The position numbers were made by a program, and so were the translations under genes. DNA of 57,336 bases, taken from contig JAFGPC010000017.1 in the NCBI GenBank assembly GCA_016926155.1, positions 1 through 57,336 of the forward strand, read 5' to 3'. This document shows positions 35,365 to 44,014 of the stretch, in pieces. The notes beneath the pieces were generated by a model. It was not told where the DNA came from and searched no databases. It worked only from the letters and a program-made list of their open reading frames with translations. The DNA is from Sedimentisphaerales bacterium. Lineage in GTDB: Bacteria > Planctomycetota > Phycisphaerae > Sedimentisphaerales > Anaerohalosphaeraceae. Within the stretch, counting starts at the first letter, position 1, and each line of letters opens with the position of its first letter.

Positions 35365-37056
35365 ATGAAAAAAACTGACTTTTTCATCCTTTATCTGGCA
35401 GCATTTGTTACTATTGGATTCGTTCTTTTCCACGGTTGCGCGAGTGAAGAGCAAAAAGTCAAAGAGGCCGCCACAAAAGTCAAACCCGTTGAGGCGCAAT
35501 TTGATCCAGTTGCAGGAACAGCCAAGGCAGTGGAGGATGTGACTACGGAAACTGTCAAAACCGTTGAACAGATGGCTTCGGAAGTTGCCAAAACAGTTGG
35601 AGGAGCAGCCTCAGAAATCGCCAGGACTGTTGAAGGGACTATACAACAAAAGTACGAGGTAAAATGGGATTCGCTTGATAAACGTCCCACACCAAAATGG
35701 TTCGATGACGCCAAATTCGGAATTTTCATCCATTGGGGAGTTTACTCGGTGCCTGCATGGGGACCTAAAGGTCAATATGCCGAGTGGTACTGGCGACGAA
35801 CATTTGATGATAAGCAAAATCTGCAAGACAATGAATGGAGTACGTTCCACAAAGAATACTATGGTTCTGATTTTGCCTATAAAGACTTTGCCAAGATGTT
35901 TACGTGTGAGATGTACGATCCCGACCAATGGGCCGATATTTTTTATCGCAGTGGGGCAAAATATATTGTGTTAACCAGCAAGCATCATGAGGGATTTTGC
36001 TTGTGGCCCAATGAACAGGCCAGCAAGACATGGGGGCGTCCCTGGAACGCAGTCGAAACAGGCCCCAAACGCGATATCCTTGGCGACCTGACAGTCGCCG
36101 TTCGCAAACGTGGGATCAGAATGGGTTATTATTTCTCGCTGTACGAATGGTTCAATCCCCTATGGCTTGACCAGAGCAAACGACAGCAGTATGTCAATGA
36201 GCACATGCTGCCCCAGGTCAAGGATCTTGTTACGCGTTACAATCCGGATATTTTATGGAGCGACGGGGAATGGGATATGACTTCGGACAAATGGCGAAGC
36301 GAAGAATTACTCGCCTGGCTCTTTAATGAAAGTGTTGTGAAAGACACCATTGCCATCAACGACCGCTGGGGCAAAGAATGCCGTCACAACCACGGTGGAT
36401 ATTACACAACCGAATACGGCGCCGGCTTGGCCGGAGCCACCCATCCCTGGGAAGAATGTCGGGGAATGGGGCATTCGTTCGGATATAACCGCAATGAGGG
36501 AATTGACGATTATAAATCCGCACGCGAGATGATTCTGATCCTGATTGATCTGACCAGCCGCGGCGGATGTCTTCTACTCGATATTGGTCCTACTGCCGAT
36601 GGCCGCATTCCGGTCATCATGCAGCAGCGATTGATTGAAATTGGAGACTGGTTGAAGATCAACGGCGAGGCCATTTATGCCACTCGAACATGGAAAAACA
36701 CCTGTCAGTGGAGCGACGGCGAAAAGCCCGAACAGGAGTACAAGGAATACAAAGCCAAATACAATGTTCTGGATATAATTGGGAGTGGCCCGAAAGAGGG
36801 CAAAGCCGTCAAAGAAGCTTTCTTCACAATGAAAGAAAATGCAATATATGCTATCCTGCCGGCCTGGCCGGGGACAGAACTCATACTTAAGGATGTTAAT
36901 CCTGCGAAAGACGCCATGGTGACAATGCTTGGATACAATGGTGCGTTACCCTGGAAACGAAGTTTGGAAGGAATGACTATCGATCTATCCGAAGTGAAAG
37001 TCCGCGACCTGCCCTGCAAATACGCATGGACGATCAAAATCCAGGAAACACAATAG
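35365..37056 (+). CDS. GH29 alpha-L-fucosidase lipoprotein
   Basis: A 563-residue GH29 enzyme close to its upstream neighbour. The N-terminus has a hydrophobic signal and lipobox FHGC (Cys27), so it is probably lipid-anchored. Residues about 35-95 form an amphipathic, Thr/Val/Glu/Lys-rich helical spacer with repeats of the ETVKTVEQMASEVAKTV type, before the barrel (KWFDDAKFGIFIHWGVYSVPAW). The nucleophile is Asp300 in ILWSDGEWD, and the HSFGYNR motif is kept. It lacks the PA14 insertion of its paralogue. GAGGAG lies 8 nt before the ATG. Tandem copies differ in anchoring and accessory domain, which suggests different places of action. Confidence 0.92.
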   Translation: MKKTDFFILYLAAFVTIGFVLFHGCASEEQKVKEAATKVKPVEAQFDPVAGTAKAVEDVTTETVKTVEQMASEVAKTVGGAASEIARTVEGTIQQKYEVKWDSLDKRPTPKWFDDAKFGIFIHWGVYSVPAWGPKGQYAEWYWRRTFDDKQNLQDNEWSTFHKEYYGSDFAYKDFAKMFTCEMYDPDQWADIFYRSGAKYIVLTSKHHEGFCLWPNEQASKTWGRPWNAVETGPKRDILGDLTVAVRKRGIRMGYYFSLYEWFNPLWLDQSKRQQYVNEHMLPQVKDLVTRYNPDILWSDGEWDMTSDKWRSEELLAWLFNESVVKDTIAINDRWGKECRHNHGGYYTTEYGAGLAGATHPWEECRGMGHSFGYNRNEGIDDYKSAREMILILIDLTSRGGCLLLDIGPTADGRIPVIMQQRLIEIGDWLKINGEAIYATRTWKNTCQWSDGEKPEQEYKEYKAKYNVLDIIGSGPKEGKAVKEAFFTMKENAIYAILPAWPGTELILKDVNPAKDAMVTMLGYNGALPWKRSLEGMTIDLSEVKVRDLPCKYAWTIKIQETQ

Positions 37057-37255
37057 AAACTCTATCATCCATGGCTTTTTGTAACATGGCAGATAATTTA
37101 CTATTTCTATATCGTTTGGAACGGATTACTATAAGGAACTACGGCAAAGAAAATGAACAGTGGAATGATCCAATACGCAGTGCAGATTCAAACCGTTAAA
37201 ATTTTCCATACCAAACAAAAACTGCATTCGTCTTGTACTCAGGGGATTTTAATTC

Positions 37256-38221
37256 ATGCAGAACAATCTTTTTAAGCGACATAAAAAAAAGACTTTCTGC
37301 GTAATACATCTGATATTGACTGTATTACTGATCGTCCTGGCGGAAATCATTTTGCGACTGGCAGGTTTAGGCAAGCCAATCCTTTATGATTCCAATCCTT
37401 TTTACGGCTTTCGTCCTCTTCCCAATCACACCTATATTCGTTTTGGCGGCTCCCGTGTGGCATTTAACAACCTGGGATTACGTACAGATACAGAATGGGA
37501 TGATCAGCGAAACAACAAGATTCTATTCCTGGGCGATTCCGTTACCTATGGAGGTTCGTATATCGACAATACAGAACTATTCACATCTCTGATTGAGCAG
37601 GAATTACTCGGTTATCAATGCGCAAATGGCGGAGTTAATGCATGGGGAATTGAAAATATATATGGCCTGGTTATGGAATCGGAATTTATGCCCGCCCAGG
37701 TGTACGTCACCGTTGTGCCGGAAGGCGATTTTTACCGCGGTTTGACCCGTTGCCAGGGAATGCCCTTTTTCAATCGTTCACCGGGATCGGCACTGGAGGA
37801 ATTGTGGCGTTATTTTTGCTGGAAACAAAATAATAGACGATATAAAGTCTGGACCGCTTTTGCAAACGAGGAAGAAACTTACAAGGTAATTGATAAGGCT
37901 GTACGAAAACTCAAGGAAATGGATTCCGTTCTAGCCGAAAAGGGATATCGACATTTTGTATTCATCTCTCCCGATCAAGGGCATATGAACGGCACACACC
38001 CGAAGAATCCTTTGTTAATGAAATCGCTGCAACAGCATGATTTACAGGTAACCTACCTACAGGATTTATTTAAACAAACGCCCCACGCAATTCAAGATAT
38101 CCCATCTCTCTTTCATGATGGCTTACATTTGAGTAAAAAAGGACATGCGGCTTGGGGACGTGTTTTAGCCGGAGAACTTAAAAAACGCCTGTCTCAGACG
38201 AGTTCAATTGAAAAAAATTAG
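37256..38221 (+). CDS. Membrane-anchored SGNH/GDSL hydrolase
   Basis: A 321-residue protein with an N-terminal membrane segment (about 14-36) and a periplasmic SGNH fold. The nucleophile is Ser95 in FLGDSVTYGG; the Asp/His pair is seen in HDGLHLSKKGH near residue 290, and a Gly/Asn block is suggested by ANGGVNAWGIEN. Such enzymes are carbohydrate O-acetyl esterases, lipases or, rarely, sulfate esterases; here deacylation of the polysaccharide is the likely role because an agarase-like hydrolase gene follows by 9 bp. AGGGG lies about 10 nt before the ATG. Confidence 0.82.
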   Translation: MQNNLFKRHKKKTFCVIHLILTVLLIVLAEIILRLAGLGKPILYDSNPFYGFRPLPNHTYIRFGGSRVAFNNLGLRTDTEWDDQRNNKILFLGDSVTYGGSYIDNTELFTSLIEQELLGYQCANGGVNAWGIENIYGLVMESEFMPAQVYVTVVPEGDFYRGLTRCQGMPFFNRSPGSALEELWRYFCWKQNNRRYKVWTAFANEEETYKVIDKAVRKLKEMDSVLAEKGYRHFVFISPDQGHMNGTHPKNPLLMKSLQQHDLQVTYLQDLFKQTPHAIQDIPSLFHDGLHLSKKGHAAWGRVLAGELKKRLSQTSSIEKN

Positions 38222-38230
38222 ATATAAATC

Positions 38231-40036
38231 ATGAAATATAATACTATATTGTTTTCTATTTTATATATTATCCTTTTCAGCTTCATATATTGTAGTGCAA
38301 AAGAGATTCCGCTTCCTGTAACACCGGATAACTGGCAGCAGATCCTCTTCCTGGATGAATCAATTGAGGATGTCTTTGCTCAACAGGCTGCTGTTTTTGA
38401 TTTTATTGAAGAAGGCCCACAAGATAAAATTCTGCGAGTCGGTCCTTGGAACGCGGGAAAATGGGCCGCAAGGCTGCAATATAAAAAACGCATTCCCTGG
38501 TCACGGGCTACCATTCGCGGAATGTACAAAACCTCTAATCTTCTTCCTTTTCAGGCCCAGATTACCGTCTCTTTTTATAAAAACAAGGAACGTCTCAGCA
38601 AAATCACCTATGACCTGGCCCCTGCGCCACTCTGGCGATCCTTTGAATTTGCCCTTCGAAATCCTCCTCCCCAAGCAGACTCTTTTGTCCCCGCCTTCGG
38701 ACTGGGTGACAAGTCAGCCGGACATGTTCTTTTCAAGGATTTGTCTGTCTTCGATGAAATTTTCGAAACAAAGCCTGAAAATGTCGGGTGGCCACGCCGT
38801 ATGGCTCCTTTCAAGACATTTGCCCCCTCGAAATATTATCGACTGCAAAAGGATGGTCAAACCTGGTGGCTGATTTCTCCAGAAGGAAAATGCTTCTATT
38901 CAATTGGAACAGTGGGGCCAACCTGGGTAGCCTCAGTTGGCACGGTCTCGAAAGGAATTCAGACGGCAAAAACAATACGAGAATACGGCTTTAACTCTCT
39001 GGCCGGCTGGACGGATCTTAAAGTATGTCTTGATATTAACCAATCTCTGGAGGCCAACGAGCACCCCCCCCTTCCCCTGTTTTGTGTTATCCAGAGCAAT
39101 ACTCTCCAGGATAAGTTCGATTTTCTCATCGATGCCCTTGGTAATACGGGTCCATCCGGCCATTCATTTCCCGATCCGTTTGATCCGGCGTTCGAAAAGG
39201 CCTATATGAATGAGGTTCAAAAAATCCATGGCCAGGTTGGAGGCAAGATATGGTTTATCGGCTGGTTTGCAGACAACGAACTATCTCATGAGGATTTGTA
39301 TCGATTTGTTTATTCCGAGCATTGCGGAAAAGCTTTTCTGGAATATATTCAAAAACGCTATCCACAAATTGAATTTCTCAACGACACATGGAAAACCAAC
39401 CTGTCATCCTTTAAAGATCTGCTCGTTCATAAGCCGTCTCCTTCTCTGCCTGCCGGTCCCATGGCTTCCGATTTTCTAGCTTTCGAGCGTCGTATCGTTC
39501 AACAGTACATTGAAGTTACACTGCGAAGTATCCACAATATTGATCCCGAACGTTTGGTTTTTTCCAATCGCTTTATGGTTTCCGATACCGGCGCCTATAC
39601 TCGTGTCCTAGACCTGTATGATCGTTATGACGGTATCGGAGTTAATCTTTATCCCTCCAATCAATCTGTAGGACTAAATGAGAATGAAACTGCTTACCTG
39701 TACATGTTCCACGCTTTTACGCAGAAACCTGTTCTGGTAAGCGAATGGTCGGTACCGGCTATGGATTCCGGCCTCTATGATTCAGCCTCCGCCGTTCCAT
39801 TGGATTGGTCCTATAATGAAGTGGTTACAACCCAGATCCAACGAGCTCGCCAGGCAGCACATGTTGCTTTAGATTTCTACGATCTTCCTTTTATGGTTGG
39901 TTCACATTGGTTCACATGGCAAGATATCGATAATGAAAACCGTCGAGCCAATCGCGGATTATTTACTGCTGACAACCAGCCTTGGACAGACCTCCTGGAT
40001 GAGTTTCAACAGATTCATCGGAAAATCAATCGTTAA
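38231..40036 (+). CDS. Clan GH-A glycoside hydrolase, agarase/beta-galactosidase-like
   Basis: A 601-residue exported protein (signal about 1-23). An N-terminal beta-sandwich (about 30-185) precedes a TIM barrel. The acid/base is probably Glu350 in the Asn-Glu pair of GWFADNELS, and the nucleophile Glu505 in VSEWSVPAMDSG, the spacing and motifs of clan GH-A. The DGIGVNLYPSNQS and SHWFTWQDIDNENRRANRGL segments and overall shape resemble GH50/GH86 beta-agarases. The exact family is not certain. No ribosome binding site is seen before the ATG, which lies 9 bp after the SGNH gene, so translational coupling is possible. It would cut beta-galactoside-type chains outside the cell. Confidence 0.78.
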   Translation: MKYNTILFSILYIILFSFIYCSAKEIPLPVTPDNWQQILFLDESIEDVFAQQAAVFDFIEEGPQDKILRVGPWNAGKWAARLQYKKRIPWSRATIRGMYKTSNLLPFQAQITVSFYKNKERLSKITYDLAPAPLWRSFEFALRNPPPQADSFVPAFGLGDKSAGHVLFKDLSVFDEIFETKPENVGWPRRMAPFKTFAPSKYYRLQKDGQTWWLISPEGKCFYSIGTVGPTWVASVGTVSKGIQTAKTIREYGFNSLAGWTDLKVCLDINQSLEANEHPPLPLFCVIQSNTLQDKFDFLIDALGNTGPSGHSFPDPFDPAFEKAYMNEVQKIHGQVGGKIWFIGWFADNELSHEDLYRFVYSEHCGKAFLEYIQKRYPQIEFLNDTWKTNLSSFKDLLVHKPSPSLPAGPMASDFLAFERRIVQQYIEVTLRSIHNIDPERLVFSNRFMVSDTGAYTRVLDLYDRYDGIGVNLYPSNQSVGLNENETAYLYMFHAFTQKPVLVSEWSVPAMDSGLYDSASAVPLDWSYNEVVTTQIQRARQAAHVALDFYDLPFMVGSHWFTWQDIDNENRRANRGLFTADNQPWTDLLDEFQQIHRKINR

Positions 40037-40068
40037 TAGCCAGCGGAAATGAGTAGCAAAGGTTCATC

Positions 40069-41985
40069 ATGATACGGATTCTGTTTTTACTATTTAGTTT
40101 CGTAGCCTCTTTTTCAATGGCGGCTGATTATCCGAGTGATCCAGGTTCCAGAGGTGTTGACTGGACTCTGGTAAAACAAAAAGTGAATGACTATACATGG
40201 GCACGTAGTATTGTCAATGATCTGCGAAAGGAAGTTCAGCGGACTCAAAATCAGTTCCAACACCCCCCTTTCGGTAAAACCGGGTGGTGGCATAATTACT
40301 ACTGCAGTGAGGATGCACATCGCCTGGATTTCCATCCGGAGAAGCCGCACGAGCATATCTGTCCATCCTGTAAAAAAGTCTATTCAGGCCCTCCCTATGA
40401 TGACTGCTGGAATTCAATCGTTCATGTTTACATGGTTCGAGCTTCCGAGTATGCCGCCATTCTTTACCGTCTCACGGGGGAATCTCAATATCTGGATTAC
40501 ACACGAAATCTCTTGCTGTGGTATGCCGATCATTATGATGAGTTTGAAGTGCATGGCGAACATGCAGGCAAGGGCCGTATCCGCTCTCAGTCTCTCGACG
40601 AAGCCACACAACTGGTATCCATGGTTCGTGCATATTGGGAAATCTGCCCGATGCTTACCCCACAGCAACGCACTCATATCCTGGAAGATTACTTTCTGCC
40701 GGATGCCGAATTCATACTTTCTCAGACACGAGCCATTCATAATATTCATAGTTGGCACAATGCGGCTGTCGGTCTGGTCGGTTTTGTCTCCGACCGGAAT
40801 GATTTGATCGAAAAGGCAATTGATGGTCCCTATGGTCTAAAACAACAGATTGCAAAGGGGATCCAGGAAGACGGTTTCTGGTATGAAGGTTCGATCGGAT
40901 ATCATTTTTACACCATTCGTTCCCTGGAGCCGCTTTACCTTGCCGCGAGAGCCAAAAAGTATGATCTATCCGAGATGGGAAAATTCCTTCAGATGTATAC
41001 GGCACCTTTGTCCTTTTCTTTTGGTAACGGGGAATTTCCGTCGACCAATGATGGATGGCCCGGAACGAATATTCGTGAAATGACTGCATATTATGAAATC
41101 GCCGCCCATCTTATGCCCGATAGCGAAATCCCCGGTTACCTGGCGAACATGTATCAGGATCGATCCCGCTCCACTCTCGATGCCCTGCTTTACGGTCCAA
41201 CTGAACTACCGGCCCCAAAACCATTTCCTTCAGAAAGCGTCCTCTTTGAAAAGTCCGGCATTGCTATCCTGAAAAATGAAAACATAAACACATATATGAA
41301 ATATGGACCCTACGGCGGCGGACATGACCATAAAGATCGTCTCAACATGATCTTTTATGCCAACGGTCATGTTCTACTGCCGGACTTGGGAACCAGCGGT
41401 TACGGGATTCCCCTGAATAGTAAATGGTTTCGGGCGCCGGCCTCGCACAATATGCTTATCGTAGATGGGAAATATCAGGCTGCGTGTAGCGGTGATTTGG
41501 TCGGCTTCGGACCATCCCATGTCCATGCGCAAGTCACAAAAGCCTATACGGGTGTCACTATAGAACGGTATTTGTCTCTGCATTCAAACTCCTTATCGGA
41601 TCATATAAAAGCCGCTTCGCAGGAAGAACATATATATGACCTGTTTTATCATATTCGAGGGCGTCTTATTGACTGTTCCGTCCCATTACAATCCGTCCCC
41701 TGTTTAACATCCGGTCAAGGTTACGATATGCTTTCCGATTTACAAAAAGCTGAGATAAAAAACTCTGTTAGGCTTGTCTTTGATTTAAGAGATACTACTA
41801 GTCAACTTGTCATGATGTGTCAAAACCCGGCTCCTTTTGTCCTTTACACCGGTACTTGTCCGGATAATCCCGCCGATCGAAAAATGGACTTTTTTTTTCT
41901 GAGGAATACATCCAAGTCCTGTCAATGGACAAACAATATCACCATTTCCGGGGGAAAACCAGATGACACAAGTGCCGTCCGATAA
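40069..41985 (+). CDS. Heparinase II/III-like polysaccharide lyase
   Basis: A 638-residue exported protein (signal about 1-18) with an (alpha/alpha) toroid (about 50-380) then a beta-sandwich. A cysteine pair region HEHICPSCKKVYSG (about 95-108) may bind zinc. The toroid has NIHSWHNAAVGLVGF and FWYEGSIGYHFYTI, with the Asn/His/Tyr residues typical of the beta-elimination site. The sandwich starts with GGGHDHKDRLNMIFYANG (His419, His421), the Hepar_II_III signature. It should cleave uronic-acid-containing polysaccharide such as alginate, ulvan or glycosaminoglycan. AAGG lies 6 nt before the ATG, 32 bp after the agarase-like gene. Confidence 0.85.
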   Translation: MIRILFLLFSFVASFSMAADYPSDPGSRGVDWTLVKQKVNDYTWARSIVNDLRKEVQRTQNQFQHPPFGKTGWWHNYYCSEDAHRLDFHPEKPHEHICPSCKKVYSGPPYDDCWNSIVHVYMVRASEYAAILYRLTGESQYLDYTRNLLLWYADHYDEFEVHGEHAGKGRIRSQSLDEATQLVSMVRAYWEICPMLTPQQRTHILEDYFLPDAEFILSQTRAIHNIHSWHNAAVGLVGFVSDRNDLIEKAIDGPYGLKQQIAKGIQEDGFWYEGSIGYHFYTIRSLEPLYLAARAKKYDLSEMGKFLQMYTAPLSFSFGNGEFPSTNDGWPGTNIREMTAYYEIAAHLMPDSEIPGYLANMYQDRSRSTLDALLYGPTELPAPKPFPSESVLFEKSGIAILKNENINTYMKYGPYGGGHDHKDRLNMIFYANGHVLLPDLGTSGYGIPLNSKWFRAPASHNMLIVDGKYQAACSGDLVGFGPSHVHAQVTKAYTGVTIERYLSLHSNSLSDHIKAASQEEHIYDLFYHIRGRLIDCSVPLQSVPCLTSGQGYDMLSDLQKAEIKNSVRLVFDLRDTTSQLVMMCQNPAPFVLYTGTCPDNPADRKMDFFFLRNTSKSCQWTNNITISGGKPDDTSAVR

Positions 41986-42159
41986 CTCCAGTGAGATGTG
42001 TTTATTGTACATCAATTTTACTAGGCATACAGCGACGAGCAAATCATCTCAATAAATCCTACAAGAATCCTTATTTTCCGGGTAAACCGTTTATCTCCCT
42101 ATTCCTTTGAACCGATACAAGTCATGATGTTACGTTTTATTCAAAAAGAGGGTAGTAAC

Positions 42160-42543
42160 ATGATAACAGGCTCTTCGGAGAGGCCAAAGGTATTGGTGGC
42201 GGAAGATCAGCCCCCCAGCCAGAAGCTTATTTGCATTCATCTCGAGAAACTTGGTTTTGATGTCACGGCTGTCTCAGATGGCCAGGAAGCGGTGGATACG
42301 GCGCTGGCTCAGCCATTTGATGTAATCATCCTTGACATGCAGATGCCCAAAGTCAGTGGATATGAAGCCGCCTCTCTTATGCGAAAAAACGGGATCGATA
42401 CGCCTATACTGGCTCTTACTGCTCATGCAATGTCCGGCGACAAAGAAAAGTGCATGACCGCCGGTTGTAATGGTTATCTGGCCAAACCATTTCGCCAGGA
42501 AGATCTTCAGGCAACTCTGGCTCAGCTTACTCCTGTCGGATAG
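42160..42543 (+). CDS. Single-domain response regulator receiver
   Basis: A 127-residue REC domain with no output domain. Residues Glu15 and Asp16 (acidic pocket), phospho-accepting Asp59 in VIILDMQMP, Thr87, and Lys109 in GYLAKPF are all present, so it should be phosphorylated. It resembles receivers of hybrid kinases rather than CheY, with LTAHAM and AGCNGYLAKPF. The start at 42160 has GAGGG 7 nt upstream; an ATG at 42124 is less likely. No kinase adjoins it. It converges with the aminotransferase gene. Confidence 0.9.
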   Translation: MITGSSERPKVLVAEDQPPSQKLICIHLEKLGFDVTAVSDGQEAVDTALAQPFDVIILDMQMPKVSGYEAASLMRKNGIDTPILALTAHAMSGDKEKCMTAGCNGYLAKPFRQEDLQATLAQLTPVG

Positions 42544-42553
42544 GCCTCCGTTT

Positions 42554-43420
42554 TCAAGCGGACAATTCAGATTTCTGGCTTCGGCGGACCATAACAGCAA
42601 AACGATCTATCAATATTTTTGTCAGCAGTCCCGGCATCCCATCTCCGATTAATCGCCCATCAAATCGGACAACCGGAACAATATCCTTGGTCGTTACCGC
42701 CAGGAATAACTCATCTGTCTGTACCGCATCAGCAGGCGTTATCGCACGTTCGACAACTTTTAATTCCGTTCCCTCGGCTACTCGGATGACATGTTGCCGG
42801 GTAATCGAGGGAAGGATTTCATGTCCCAGGGGACGGGTGATCAGTTCTTTTCGTTTTGCGTCTATCGCAAAAAATGCACTCCCGGAACCTTCGGTAATTT
42901 CGCCCGAATCATCCACCAGAATGGCCTCGGCACAGTTCTTTTTTACTGCATTCATCCGCGCCAGCACATTGGGTAATAAATTCAGGGATTTAATATCGCA
43001 TCGCTTCCATCGCCAGTCGGGGAACGTTGAAACAGAAACACCCTGTTCTTTGTCTTGTGATGAGTCCGGCGCAGAACCAATCGTTAAAAAAAAGTTGGGT
43101 TTTAAACCTTCTTTTGCTGTATGATTTCGCGGCTCAGATCCGCGTGTGACATGAAAATAAATCTTGGCATTTGGTAAATCTGCCTCCATAAAAGCTCGGA
43201 ATACTCTGGTTCGCACTTCCTTGATTGTCAGTCCTTGGATTCCAATCTCCTGCATGGAACGGGCAAAACGAGCCAGATGGTCTTCCAGGGCAAAAATGTG
43301 GCCATCATAGCTGCGAATTACTTCATAGACTCCGTCCCCGAAAAAAGTCCCCCGATCCAGATACTCCGGTCCCAGTTCCTCAAATTTGACGATCCGTTTC
43401 CCAATCATTGCCAAATCCAT
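42554..43420 (-). CDS. Class IV (D-amino acid/branched-chain) aminotransferase
   Basis: A 288-residue PLP fold-type IV enzyme. The PLP lysine is Lys144 in CDIKSLNLLPNVLA, followed by EAILVDDSGEITEGSGSAFFAI, and the C-terminal phosphate site is DELFLAVTTKDIVPV. The N-terminal DRGTFFGDGVYEVIRSYDG is usual. The DIKSLN lysine context and RGSEPRNH loop resemble D-alanine aminotransferase (Dat) more than BCAT, so D-glutamate or D-alanine formation for peptidoglycan is possible. No operon partner is nearby. Confidence 0.88.
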   Translation of the reverse strand: MDLAMIGKRIVKFEELGPEYLDRGTFFGDGVYEVIRSYDGHIFALEDHLARFARSMQEIGIQGLTIKEVRTRVFRAFMEADLPNAKIYFHVTRGSEPRNHTAKEGLKPNFFLTIGSAPDSSQDKEQGVSVSTFPDWRWKRCDIKSLNLLPNVLARMNAVKKNCAEAILVDDSGEITEGSGSAFFAIDAKRKELITRPLGHEILPSITRQHVIRVAEGTELKVVERAITPADAVQTDELFLAVTTKDIVPVVRFDGRLIGDGMPGLLTKILIDRFAVMVRRSQKSELSA

Positions 43421-43530
43421 TGCCTGTTTTCCTGTAAGTCAAGGTATAGTAAAGGAACGAGCATTTTCACATTTTGGCGCGGTTTTTGCAATGTTTTGCC
43501 CTAAAAATCCATATTTATCCAATAAAACTC

Positions 43531-43559
43531 TTTACAAATTTATATATGCATCGTACTCT
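43531..43559 (+). promoter_or_regulatory. Candidate promoter of rplU
   Basis: TTTACA (43531-43536), 17 bp and TACTCT (43554-43559) in an AT-rich stretch 54 bp before the rplU start. The -35 matches 5/6, the -10 only 3/6. Position and AT content favour it; the match alone is modest. Confidence 0.4.
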
Positions 43560-43612
43560 ATTGGGCTAATTATTGGATATAAGTGGTCCTATTTTTGTGC
43601 AGGGAGTTTAGG

Positions 43613-43942
43613 ATGTATGCTGTAATCGAACAGGGTGGGAAACAATATAAAGTTTCACAGGGCGATACGATCAATATCGAATTGGCTGAAGTGGCGCCCG
43701 ATGCCAAGAGTATTGAAATCGAAAAGGTTCTGTTCGTCAGCGACGGCAAACAGATCAAAGTTGGCACCCCTTATCTGGACGGCGCCAAAGTGATCGCGAC
43801 GTTTAAAACCGAGGCCCAGGATGCCGTCGTAAACGGTCCAAAACTGTACCCAACCCATTTTCGCCGCCGCAAGAACAGCAGCCGAAGGACCGGCCACCGC
43901 CAAAAATATCTACAGATCACAATAGACGCTATTGAGGCCTGA
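43613..43942 (+). CDS. rplU: 50S ribosomal protein L21
   Basis: A 109-residue L21, normal length, binding 23S rRNA in the large subunit. It shows MYAVIEQGGKQYKVSQGD, IEIEKVLFVSDG, and a basic loop with FRRRKNSSRRTGHRQKYLQITI, close to the usual YKRRKNYRRRQGHRQ. The start at 43613 has GGGAG upstream; ten more codons are open but unlike any L21. L27 (rpmA), which normally follows, is absent; instead a minus-strand deacetylase gene comes next. A terminator lies about 40 bp beyond the stop. Confidence 0.96.
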   Translation: MYAVIEQGGKQYKVSQGDTINIELAEVAPDAKSIEIEKVLFVSDGKQIKVGTPYLDGAKVIATFKTEAQDAVVNGPKLYPTHFRRRKNSSRRTGHRQKYLQITIDAIEA

Positions 43943-43977
43943 GCAATATATTACATTACTTCGAGTCCCCGTTAAGG

Positions 43978-44014
43978 AAAGAGCTCGGCAACATGTCGAG
44001 CTTCTTTATTTTTT
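43978..44014 (+). terminator. Terminator of rplU
   Basis: GAGCTCG (43981-43987) and CGAGCTT (43997-44003) form a 6-7-bp stem with a 9-nt loop, followed by CTTTATTTTTT. It closes the rplU transcript 38 bp after its stop and overlaps the last bases of the convergent deacetylase gene. Confidence 0.7.
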
